Shown piece after piece: positions 1 through 6,422 of a stretch of DNA of 12,293 nt. The stretch covers positions 1 to 12,293 of the forward strand of contig JAJYCH010000058.1 in NCBI GenBank assembly GCA_021778575.1, given 5' to 3'. A program made the translations under genes and the position numbers. Numbering within the stretch: the first letter of the stretch is position 1; each line of letters opens with the position of its first letter. The notes under the pieces were generated by a model, which did not search any database, was not told the DNA's origin, and was given only the letters and a program-made list of their open reading frames with translations. Origin of the DNA: Planctomycetota bacterium (lineage in GTDB: Bacteria; Planctomycetota; Planctomycetia; Isosphaerales; Isosphaeraceae).

Positions 1-225
1 GCCTTCATCGGCAACTTCAAGACGCCGACCTTGGTGATCCACGGAGCGCTCGACTTCCGCGTGCCCGACGCTCAAGGGCTCGGAATGTTCACCGGCCTTC
101 AGCGCAAAGGAGTCCCCAGCCGTTACGTGTATTTCCCCGACGAAGGCCACTGGATCGCCAAGCCCGCCAACCGGATCGTCTGGTGGCGCGAGGTTCATGA
201 CTGGCTGGGCAAGTATTTGAAGTGA
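1..225 (+). CDS. S9-family serine peptidase, C-terminal fragment (5' truncated by window)
   Basis: This is the last 74 codons of an alpha/beta-hydrolase peptidase of the prolyl oligopeptidase (S9) type, open from base 1 to TGA at 223-225. The fragment starts in the strand before the acid residue: TPTLVIHGALDFRVP contains the likely catalytic Asp (codon 52-54). PDEGHW contains the likely catalytic His (codon 148-150). The closing WWREVHDWLGKYL helix is typical of the family's C-terminus. The nucleophilic Ser lies outside the window. Known members cleave short peptides or acyl-peptides. Cellular location cannot be judged without the N-terminus. The fhs gene follows 34 bases after the stop on the same strand, so readthrough is possible, but no functional link is evident. 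The family call is firm; the subfamily (acylaminoacyl peptidase or dipeptidyl peptidase) is not. Confidence 0.85.
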   Translation, partial: AFIGNFKTPTLVIHGALDFRVPDAQGLGMFTGLQRKGVPSRYVYFPDEGHWIAKPANRIVWWREVHDWLGKYLK

Positions 226-259
226 TGCGGGAACTTTCGTTTCAAGAGATATTTTGATC

Positions 260-1912
260 ATGGCTACTCCTCCCTCTGAACCCCAACCCATCGCCGAAGT
301 CGCCCGCGAGCTGGGGATCTCCGACTCTCAGGTCGAGCCTTATGGCCGTGATAAGGCCAAGATCCGCCTCCAGGCTTTGACCGAGGCGACCGGCGAGCCG
401 GGCAAGTTGATCCTGGTCTCGGCCATCACGCCGACGCCGGCGGGTGAGGGGAAGACCACGACCTCGATCGGCCTGGCTCAAGGCTTGCGGAAGATCGGCA
501 AGAAATCGGTCCTGGCGCTCCGGCAACCGTCGATGGGGCCGGTCTTCGGGCGAAAAGGGGGCGCGACCGGAGGCGGGGCCTGTCGGCTCACGCCGTCGGA
601 TCAGATCAATCTTCAGTTCACCGGCGACTTCCACGCGATCACGGCTGCTCATAACTTGCTGGCTGCCGCGATCGACAACCGGCTTCATTTTGGCGATACG
701 GCGCTCGATCCCGGCCGGGTCTTGTGGAAGCGGGCGCTCGACATGAACGACCGGGCGCTCCGGAAGATCATCATCGGGCTCGGCGGTCCTGGTCAGGGGG
801 GAATCCCTCGCGAGTCGGGCTTCGATATCACCGCCGCGAGCGAGGTCATGGCCATCCTTTGCCTGGCCGACTCGCCCGAGGATCTTCGAGCCCGGCTCGA
901 CCGGATCTTGATCGGCTATACGACCGACGGCAAGCCGATCCACGCCGGCGCGATGCGAGTGACCGGCGCTCTCGCCGCCATTCTCAAAGACGCTCTCTTG
1001 CCCAATCTGGTCCAGTCGCGGGAAGGAACCCCGGCGTTCGTCCACGGTGGCCCGTTCGCCAATATTGCGCACGGCTGCAACTCGGTCCTGGCGACCCGGA
1101 TGGCGCTGGCGTTTGGCGACTACGCCGTGACCGAGGCGGGATTCGCATTCGACCTCGGGGCCGAGAAGTTCTTCGACATCAAGTGTCGATCGGCGAATCT
1201 GAATCCGTCGGCCATCGTGATCGTGGCGACGATTCGTGCCCTCAAGATGCACGGGGGATCAGCACTCGACGCGCTCACCACCCCTGATCCGAAGGCGGTC
1301 GAGCGTGGGCTCGACAACCTCGCCGCGCATCTCGACGCGGCGCAGAACTTCGCCAAGCCAACCCTCGTGGCGATCAACCAGTTTGGCACCGACACGCCCG
1401 AGGAGCTTCAGGTCGTCCATGACTTCTGCACGGCCCGAGGGGTCGCGTGTTCGACCGCGAACCTGTTCGCCAACGGTGGCGCGGGAGCCATCGACCTGGC
1501 CGAGAAGGTCGTCGCGGCGACTTCGGGACCGCTCACGCCGTTGACCACGCTTTACCCGCTGGAATGGTCGATCGAGAAGAAAATCGAGCGGATCGCGACC
1601 GCAATTTACGGCGCGGATGGCGTGTCGTTTCTGCCGCAGGCCGAGGCCAAGATCAAGAAGGCGAGGAAGCTCGGGCTCGGCAAACTGCCGGTCTGCATGG
1701 CGAAGACGCAGGACTCGCTCTCGGACAATCCGAAGCTCAGGGGTCGGCCGAAGGGATTCACCTTGACCGTTCGCGACCTCGAAATCGCGGCGGGAGCCGG
1801 CTTTGTCGTCGCCTTGACGGGCGAGATCGTGCGGATGCCGGGTCTGCCAGAGCGACCGGCCGGCGAACGGATCGATGTCGATGAGCATGGTGAGATCGTC
1901 GGGCTGTCGTAG
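260..1912 (+). CDS. fhs: Formate--tetrahydrofolate ligase
   Basis: This enzyme joins formate to tetrahydrofolate with ATP, giving 10-formyl-THF for purine synthesis and one-carbon metabolism in the cytoplasm. The 550-residue product matches the usual length of about 555. The nucleotide loop TPTPAGEGKTTT is at residues 58-68, with Lys65 in the position of the family's ATP-binding lysine. Arg88 in LRQPSMGP appears to match the arginine that contacts formyl phosphate. FTGDFHAI (120-127), SEVMAILCLA and the second signature VATIRALKMHGG (about 321-332) are all present. The glycine-rich first signature, at 97-107, reads GRKGGATGGGA followed by CRL, where most homologues have GIKGGAAGGGY followed by AQV or SQV. 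ATG at 260 is chosen; an in-frame TTG lies two codons upstream, and AAGAGA at 244-249 is a weak ribosome site 10 bases before the ATG. No other folate gene lies nearby. Confidence 0.95.
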   Translation: MATPPSEPQPIAEVARELGISDSQVEPYGRDKAKIRLQALTEATGEPGKLILVSAITPTPAGEGKTTTSIGLAQGLRKIGKKSVLALRQPSMGPVFGRKGGATGGGACRLTPSDQINLQFTGDFHAITAAHNLLAAAIDNRLHFGDTALDPGRVLWKRALDMNDRALRKIIIGLGGPGQGGIPRESGFDITAASEVMAILCLADSPEDLRARLDRILIGYTTDGKPIHAGAMRVTGALAAILKDALLPNLVQSREGTPAFVHGGPFANIAHGCNSVLATRMALAFGDYAVTEAGFAFDLGAEKFFDIKCRSANLNPSAIVIVATIRALKMHGGSALDALTTPDPKAVERGLDNLAAHLDAAQNFAKPTLVAINQFGTDTPEELQVVHDFCTARGVACSTANLFANGGAGAIDLAEKVVAATSGPLTPLTTLYPLEWSIEKKIERIATAIYGADGVSFLPQAEAKIKKARKLGLGKLPVCMAKTQDSLSDNPKLRGRPKGFTLTVRDLEIAAGAGFVVALTGEIVRMPGLPERPAGERIDVDEHGEIVGLS

Positions 1913-1916
1913 CCCG
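1900..1916. terminator. Hairpin at the convergent gene junction, possible bidirectional terminator
   Basis: CGGGCT (1900-1905), a five-base loop and AGCCCG (1911-1916) form a perfect 6-bp stem that includes the fhs stop codon. It also lies six bases beyond the stop of the opposing lipoprotein gene. There is no T-run on either strand, so it is not a textbook intrinsic terminator. Its position between two converging genes only 9 bases apart is the main argument for a role in ending or protecting both transcripts. Confidence 0.35.
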
Positions 1917-1921
1917 GTCGA

Positions 1922-4042
1922 TCAGCGACGGGCGGTCTCGGACCAGCTCATCTGCGAGGCGAGCACCCGGTCGAGCCGGGTCTCGTTGGCGGCGGTCGAA
2001 CCGGTGCTCCGCCAGAGGACCTCTCCCTTCCGGTTGAGCAGGATCATCGTCGGCATCGCCTGGATCGCGAACGACGACTGGACCGGGCACGGCTTGCCAT
2101 CCATGGTCGAGAGCAGCACGGTGTAGTTGATACCGAGCTTCCGGGCAACTTCGTCGACCTTCGCCTTCCGCTGTTCGGGTGCGACGTCCTCGCAGGCGAT
2201 TCCGACGACTCGAAGCCGGGTCGGCCCGTACCGTTTTTGCAGTTCGACAAGGTGAGGGATCGACTCCAGGCAGGGAGCGCACCATGTACCCCAGAAGTCG
2301 AGCAGGACGAAGTCGGCGTCGAGATCCTGGAACCGAACCGGTCTGCCGTCGAGGTCCGGGAGTCGAAAATCCTTGAGCGTCCGGAGTCGCGCGTCGTAGC
2401 TGCACTGGGCGATCGACGGGTCGACCTTCTCGACTTTTGCGACCGGAGCCGGACGGAATCGCTTGACGATCGAGCTGGCCAGAGTCGTCTTGGTCGGCTC
2501 GATTTTGACGATAGCGGGAGCCGGTTTGGCCGCCAGATCACCCCATTTCGTCTTCGGGCCGGTCGGAGCCGGAGCCGTCGCGACCAGGTCTTCCGGCGCG
2601 GCCGGCGGAGCGGGAGCGGCCGGCGCAGGTTCGGCCGGTCGAGCGGACTCCGGCGGATTCGCGGCCACCAGGGCAAACGGATTATAGTCGGCTGGGTTCG
2701 TTTGAGCGGGCGCCGCCGGTTCCCGAGACGCAAAAACCGGCTGGGACGCCGGAGTAGAGGGAGCAATATCTTCAGCCAGCACGGAACTTGTCGGAGGTGG
2801 ACCGGGCGGAATCGCTGTCAGGGTGATCGCCCCTCCACCCGCTCCCACCGGTGGCATCTCGGAAGATCCGGGCCGTTCGGGCGAGACCGGCGGCGTCGAT
2901 GGCTCAATCTTGGCCATCGCCCCGGGTTCCGGGAGTAAACCGCTGGCCTCGACAACGACCGGGGCCGCAACCGATGGCTGGACTGCCGCAGTCGTCGGTG
3001 TGTCCGGCGTGTCGAGCGATCGAGGCCTGGCGTTGGCGCTGGCCTCGGGAGCGAGCGACATCTCACCAGTGGCGGGTCGGGGGTTCGGTGCCTGGGCGAT
3101 GGGACGGTTCGCGGGCTTGAGCCGGGCGGAAGTTGGCTTCGTCACGGAACTTTCCACATCCTGCCCGGGTTCGATCGCGGGGGGAAGTGGATTTTCACCT
3201 TCCTCGTCGTCCTGCGGGACAGCCCGAACCGGTGCAGACCGGGGCCGTCGGGGCGAAGCGTCACCCGAAGCCGCCAGGGTTTCCGAGTCGGCGGTCTTCG
3301 GGCGGGCCTTCCGGGCCGACTGGGCGTTCTGCCAGCCGGTCGTGGCTTGAGGGGGGATGAGTTGTGGACGGCCCGCCTCGGGCTGGGGACCAGGGTCAAG
3401 AGTGTCGGCCGATTCGGCGGGAAGCGCGAGGTCTTCGCGGTTGATGGCCGATCCACCGGTCTCGGCGGGTTCGTCGCTGATTTCCTCGCGGCTGGAAATC
3501 GGTCGGGTCTTCAAGCCGGGTCGCACATTCTTCCGGGTGGTCGCCTTGGCGGCGGCCTCGTCGCTCAGGATGGCGATCTCGACGTCCGTGGCGGCGGTTT
3601 TCGCCCGGGCTCGACCGGTCAGGGCTCCCCGGTCGTCGTCGGTCTCGGCGATCAGCGAGTAGGTCGAACCAGGGCGAAGTCCATTCAAGGTGAACGCGCC
3701 CGACTCGTCGGTCGTCCCCCGGATATCCTTGCCGCCTTTGGTTCCGCCGTCGGCAAGCCGGACCGTCGCATTCGCGACCGGTTCGCCTCGTTCGTCGACC
3801 ACCCGGCCCGAAATCCGGGCCTTGGGATTGAGCTTCGGTTCGGGAGAGGCATCGGCCACGACCTGCCCGCCGGGCTCTCCCGAGGCGACGGAGACCGGCC
3901 GATCACCCACGACGGCGATCGATTTCGCTTGCGGTGTCCCGCCGAATCGGGAGCCCATCGTCGACGTGCAGCCGGCCATCAGGACAGGCGAGAGCAGGAA
4001 AAACCAGGCGAGGTGGGGTCGTGTGGGGTGCATCGGTGTCAA
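1922..4042 (-). CDS. Predicted lipoprotein: carboxypeptidase-regulatory-like domain, long Pro/Ala linker, TlpA-type thioredoxin domain
   Basis: This 706-residue protein begins with a lipoprotein signal: basic start, hydrophobic LAWFFLLSPVLMAG, then Cys25. Residues about 76-158 (ARISGRVVDERGEPVANATV onward) form a carboxypeptidase-regulatory-like beta-sandwich. Residues about 160-540 are a low-complexity stretch rich in Pro, Ala, Ser and Glu with no recognisable fold. Residues about 548-700 are a TlpA/redoxin domain with DFWGTWCAPC (active Cys588 and Cys591) and the cis-proline loop QAMPTMILLN (Pro664). TlpA-type domains reduce or exchange disulfides outside the cytoplasm, so a membrane-anchored thiol:disulfide role is inferred; the substrate is unknown. 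AGGAGG (4054-4049) is 6 bases before the TTG at 4042 but 15 before the ATG at 4033, so I use the TTG; the ATG would remove three residues and keep the signal. The gene converges on fhs. Confidence 0.85.
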   Translation of the reverse strand: MTPMHPTRPHLAWFFLLSPVLMAGCTSTMGSRFGGTPQAKSIAVVGDRPVSVASGEPGGQVVADASPEPKLNPKARISGRVVDERGEPVANATVRLADGGTKGGKDIRGTTDESGAFTLNGLRPGSTYSLIAETDDDRGALTGRARAKTAATDVEIAILSDEAAAKATTRKNVRPGLKTRPISSREEISDEPAETGGSAINREDLALPAESADTLDPGPQPEAGRPQLIPPQATTGWQNAQSARKARPKTADSETLAASGDASPRRPRSAPVRAVPQDDEEGENPLPPAIEPGQDVESSVTKPTSARLKPANRPIAQAPNPRPATGEMSLAPEASANARPRSLDTPDTPTTAAVQPSVAAPVVVEASGLLPEPGAMAKIEPSTPPVSPERPGSSEMPPVGAGGGAITLTAIPPGPPPTSSVLAEDIAPSTPASQPVFASREPAAPAQTNPADYNPFALVAANPPESARPAEPAPAAPAPPAAPEDLVATAPAPTGPKTKWGDLAAKPAPAIVKIEPTKTTLASSIVKRFRPAPVAKVEKVDPSIAQCSYDARLRTLKDFRLPDLDGRPVRFQDLDADFVLLDFWGTWCAPCLESIPHLVELQKRYGPTRLRVVGIACEDVAPEQRKAKVDEVARKLGINYTVLLSTMDGKPCPVQSSFAIQAMPTMILLNRKGEVLWRSTGSTAANETRLDRVLASQMSWSETARR

Positions 4043-4046
4043 GGTT

Positions 4047-4054
4047 CTCCTCCT
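4047..4054 (-). promoter_or_regulatory. Strong Shine-Dalgarno for the lipoprotein gene
   Basis: On the - strand, AGGAGGAG runs from 4054 to 4047, the best ribosome-binding match in the window. Its spacing favours the TTG at 4042 over the ATG at 4033. Confidence 0.65.
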
Positions 4055-4074
4055 GTGCGGTCGGTTCTAGGAGA

Positions 4075-4088
4075 CCTTTTTGAAAAGG
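4075..4088. repeat. AT-rich inverted repeat upstream of the lipoprotein gene
   Basis: CCTTTT and AAAAGG are 6-bp inverted arms separated by TG, 33 bases upstream of the lipoprotein start. The run of T and A stands out in GC-rich surroundings. The short spacer fits a protein-binding operator better than an RNA hairpin. No -35/-10 pair could be assigned with confidence beside it. Confidence 0.3.
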
Positions 4089-4237
4089 AACCCAACTCGG
4101 ATCGGCGACTCCGCCCGACCACGAACCAGGCCTCGAAACCAGGCCGAGGGAAGAGGAACAGTCGCCGCGGTATCCGCTCAAGCGACGATCCCTCTCTGTC
4201 GATCATCGACTGACCGACCGGGGGACTTGAGTGAACC

Positions 4238-4254
4238 TTGCCGAAAGTCGGCAA
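4238..4254. terminator. Hairpin downstream of the SirB1-like gene
   Basis: TTGCCGA (4238-4244), loop AAG and TCGGCAA (4248-4254) form a perfect 7-bp stem, 17 bases past the stop of the - strand SirB1-like gene. Read on that strand, the T-rich stretch precedes the stem instead of following it, so classical intrinsic termination is doubtful. It may protect the 3' end, or sit in the leader of the next - strand gene. The rest of the 4043-4271 gap shows no gene. Confidence 0.35.
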
Positions 4255-4271
4255 AATTTCCGATCAGGCGA

Positions 4272-5123
4272 TCAATTCCGGAGAGCCACCTCGCGCCGGG
4301 CTGCTTTCAGCAGCGAACGGATCGCCTGGGCATCGGGCGAGTCGGGACGGGCCTCGACATAGCGCTGAAGCGGTTCGAGCGCCTCGCCCGGCCTGTCGAC
4401 CTGGAGGCTGACCATCCCCCAATCGCGGAGTTCGAGCGGATCATCACTCCGGAGCGCCGCCAGGCGTCGGACGATCGGCAGCGCCGAGGCGAAGTCCTTT
4501 TGCTGAAGATAGATCGCCTTCAGGTTTCGGAGCATCCGCGCCATGGTGTCCGCCGCCGAGCACGAACCGAAGTCGTCCGAGCCAAGTGTGATATCGCGTC
4601 CGGAGAGTTCGGACAGGAACCGCTGGCAGGCGGGCAGATCGAGAATGCGTCCTTCGTGGAACGGGTCCACGAACAAGGGGCCGTCAGGCCCCGGCATCTG
4701 AAGTCCGAAATGCATCGGGAGATTGGCGAATCCCAGGGTCAGACCCGCCCGCGTCGCGACTCGCTCGTACAGAATCGACAGGGTGATCGGCAACCCGAGC
4801 CGCCGATCGAGGACGTCGTTCAGGAAGCTGTTCATGGGGTTGTAATAATCGTCGAGGTTGCCCCGAATCCCCTCCTCGACGAAGAGTACCCAGTTGATCT
4901 GGCCGATCACATACCGGGCACTCCCCCCCGGCGAACAGCGCTCGCGGACGCGGTCGGCGAGCAGTTCGATCCGGGCGAGAACCTGGTCGAAGTCGAGATC
5001 CGGATACGAGTCACGAGCCAGTTCGAGGTTGGCCAGGACCAGGTCGATGGCCTGATCGCCGCGAATCAACCGGCGAAACTGTTTATCTCGGGCGAACGGG
5101 TCGCGCACGCTGGATCTCGCCAA
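4272..5123 (-). CDS. SirB1-like protein (transglutaminase-like fold plus TPR region)
   Basis: Residues about 25-180 match the SirB1 N-terminal family: PDLDFDQVLARIELLADRVR, then INWVLFVEEGIRGN, DDYYNPMNSFLNDVLDRR, GLPITLSILYERV, MHFGLQM and FVDPFH. This fold resembles papain-like transglutaminases. His138 and Asp153 could match two triad positions, but the segment where the nucleophilic Cys belongs (NSFLNDVL) has none, as expected for SirB1 proteins, so catalysis is unlikely. Residues about 190-280 contain TPR-like helices (RNLKAIYLQQKDFASALPIV; DRPGEALEPLQRYVEARPDS) that probably bind a partner. No signal peptide is seen. The start is uncertain: TTG at 5123 has no clear Shine-Dalgarno, GTG at 5108 has a weak one, and the frame is open upstream without another start. 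The sugar-transferase gene ends 25 bases upstream on the same strand, so co-transcription is likely. The biological role of the family is poorly defined. Confidence 0.8.
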   Translation of the reverse strand: MARSSVRDPFARDKQFRRLIRGDQAIDLVLANLELARDSYPDLDFDQVLARIELLADRVRERCSPGGSARYVIGQINWVLFVEEGIRGNLDDYYNPMNSFLNDVLDRRLGLPITLSILYERVATRAGLTLGFANLPMHFGLQMPGPDGPLFVDPFHEGRILDLPACQRFLSELSGRDITLGSDDFGSCSAADTMARMLRNLKAIYLQQKDFASALPIVRRLAALRSDDPLELRDWGMVSLQVDRPGEALEPLQRYVEARPDSPDAQAIRSLLKAARREVALRN

Positions 5124-5148
5124 TGGATCGGAGACTTCGTTGAGGGGA

Positions 5149-6300
5149 TCAGTCGAATTTGGGGCGATTCTTTGGTGGCTTCCACGAGGTTTTCCGCCAG
5201 ACGACGTGCTGGACGGTCATCAAGAGCACCTTGAAATCGAAGAAGAACGACCAGCGCTGGATGTAGTCGAGATCGTACTGGATGCGCTTTCGGAGCGAGG
5301 TCCGGCCTCGCCAGCCGTGGACCTGGGCCCAGCCGGTCATCCCACCGGGGACGGCGTGCCGCAGGTCATAATCGGGCATGGCTTCCTTGAAGTGCTCGAC
5401 GAAGATCGGCCGCTCGGGGCGCGGGCCGACCAGACTCATCTCGCCGATCAAGACATTGAAAAGCTGAGGGAGTTCGTCGATGTTGGTCTGTCGGAGCCAG
5501 TCGCCAACCTTGGTGCAGCGATCGTCGTGATTCGAGGCCCAGATCGGCCCGGTCGAGCCTTCGGCATCGCGCTTCATGCTCCGGAACTTGAACATCCGGA
5601 AGAGTCGACCACCTTGACCGACACGCTCCTGGGTGTAGAAAATCGGTCGGCCCGAGGTGGCCAGGATGACCAGGGCCACCACGGCGAACAAGGGGGCGAG
5701 CATGAGCAAGCCAAGTCCCGCGCCCGCGAGGTCGAGCGCCCGTTTGGCGATCCGGTCGCCCCGCCAGGGCCAGGGAGGACGATTTCCACCGGGAGGGAGT
5801 GTGGGACGGGCCCGGTCCGATCGTGGCGCGGTCTCGTCGGCCCAGTGGACCCGGATCGTCGACCCGGTTAATTGCTCGATCCGTGATTTCAACCGTCGCG
5901 CCGAGCGTCCCGAGAGCGCGATCACCAGGTCGGTCGCACCCACGCGTTCCACCCATTCCGAGAGGCGGTCGACCTGGCCGATCACGGGAACCGGGTTCGA
6001 CTGGGGATGGACCGCCAGTTGCCGACCTCCGCTCACCCGGCCTCGATAGCCATTGTGGCCGGCATCGATGAATCCGACCAGCGTCAGTCCCGACCAGGAA
6101 CCATCACTGAGACACCGAGCGACCCGACGTCCCGAACGCGGATCTCCCACAATGAGGAGACGTCCGCCGTTGGCACGGGGCGGGCTTGAGACCGATTCCT
6201 CGGAGGGAGTGTTCATGGGTGTCCACCGATCCATCGGTGTCGAGCCCCCCGGTCGAATACCCCGGGATGCATCGACGAATCTGACGAGTGGCTCGACCAT
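5149..6300 (-). CDS. Polyprenyl-phosphate sugar-1-phosphate transferase (bacterial sugar transferase family)
   Basis: This family moves a sugar-1-phosphate from a UDP-sugar to undecaprenyl phosphate, the priming step for exopolysaccharide or O-antigen-type glycans on the inner membrane. Residues 46-155 resemble the Rossmann-like regulatory module of long WcaJ-type enzymes (RLLIVGDPRSGRRVARCL; VIALSGRSARR). A membrane helix follows at about 187-214. The catalytic core has TQERVGQGG, FRMFKFRSMKRD, IDELPQLFNV with the Asp275-Glu276 pair, GEMSLVGPRPE, PGGMTGWAQVHGWRG, and YDLDYIQRWSFFFD. The multi-helix N-terminal membrane bundle usual in this class is missing, and the gene starts beside a divergent promoter region, so this is not a window-edge effect. 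ATG at 6300 has GGGAGG about 12 bases upstream; ATGs at 6234 and 6216 are alternatives that keep every domain. The sugar substrate cannot be read from sequence. Confidence 0.92.
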   Translation of the reverse strand: MVEPLVRFVDASRGIRPGGSTPMDRWTPMNTPSEESVSSPPRANGGRLLIVGDPRSGRRVARCLSDGSWSGLTLVGFIDAGHNGYRGRVSGGRQLAVHPQSNPVPVIGQVDRLSEWVERVGATDLVIALSGRSARRLKSRIEQLTGSTIRVHWADETAPRSDRARPTLPPGGNRPPWPWRGDRIAKRALDLAGAGLGLLMLAPLFAVVALVILATSGRPIFYTQERVGQGGRLFRMFKFRSMKRDAEGSTGPIWASNHDDRCTKVGDWLRQTNIDELPQLFNVLIGEMSLVGPRPERPIFVEHFKEAMPDYDLRHAVPGGMTGWAQVHGWRGRTSLRKRIQYDLDYIQRWSFFFDFKVLLMTVQHVVWRKTSWKPPKNRPKFD

Positions 6301-6338
6301 CCTTGGCGAAGCCCTCCCGGAAATCCTTCAAGGTCTTC

Positions 6339-6359
6339 CATCGGTCGAACCGACCGATG
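6339..6359. promoter_or_regulatory. 9+9 bp inverted repeat in the divergent promoter region
   Basis: CATCGGTCG (6339-6347), spacer AAC, then CGACCGATG (6351-6359) is a perfect inverted repeat. It lies in the 122-base region (6301-6422) between the divergently oriented sugar-transferase and GT2 starts. A second, shorter repeat GACCC-GAT-GGGTC lies at 6388-6400. Either could be an operator controlling both arms of the glycan locus. TCGGTCG is a common word in this GC-rich DNA, which weakens the case. I found no convincing -35/-10 pairs. Confidence 0.4.
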
Positions 6360-6422
6360 ATTCCAGTCTATCTCGAAAACTTGACCTGACCCGATGGGTC
6401 GGTCGCGGGAAAGGTCGGTTGC

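Noticed and set aside
242..1252. A 336-codon open frame on the - strand
   Set aside because: It is fully antisense to fhs, which is unambiguous, and its translation is a low-complexity Arg/Asp/Gly sequence without recognisable features.
2000..3500. The Pro/Ala-rich middle of the lipoprotein as evidence of two genes or a pseudogene
   Set aside because: The frame is uninterrupted from the signal peptide to the thioredoxin domain, with no internal stop and no obvious internal start, so one long protein is the simpler reading.
3347..4213. A 288-codon + strand frame across the lipoprotein start
   Set aside because: It is antisense to the signal peptide and carboxypeptidase-regulatory-like domain, with Arg/Gly-rich content and no ribosome site that I could find.
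4080..5234. A 384-codon open frame on the + strand
   Set aside because: It overlaps the intergenic region and the SirB1-like gene on the opposite strand, whose conserved motifs show that the - strand is the coding one.
6381..6386. TTGACC as a -35 box for the GT2 gene
   Set aside because: No acceptable -10 element lies 16-18 bases downstream; the region there is GC-rich.
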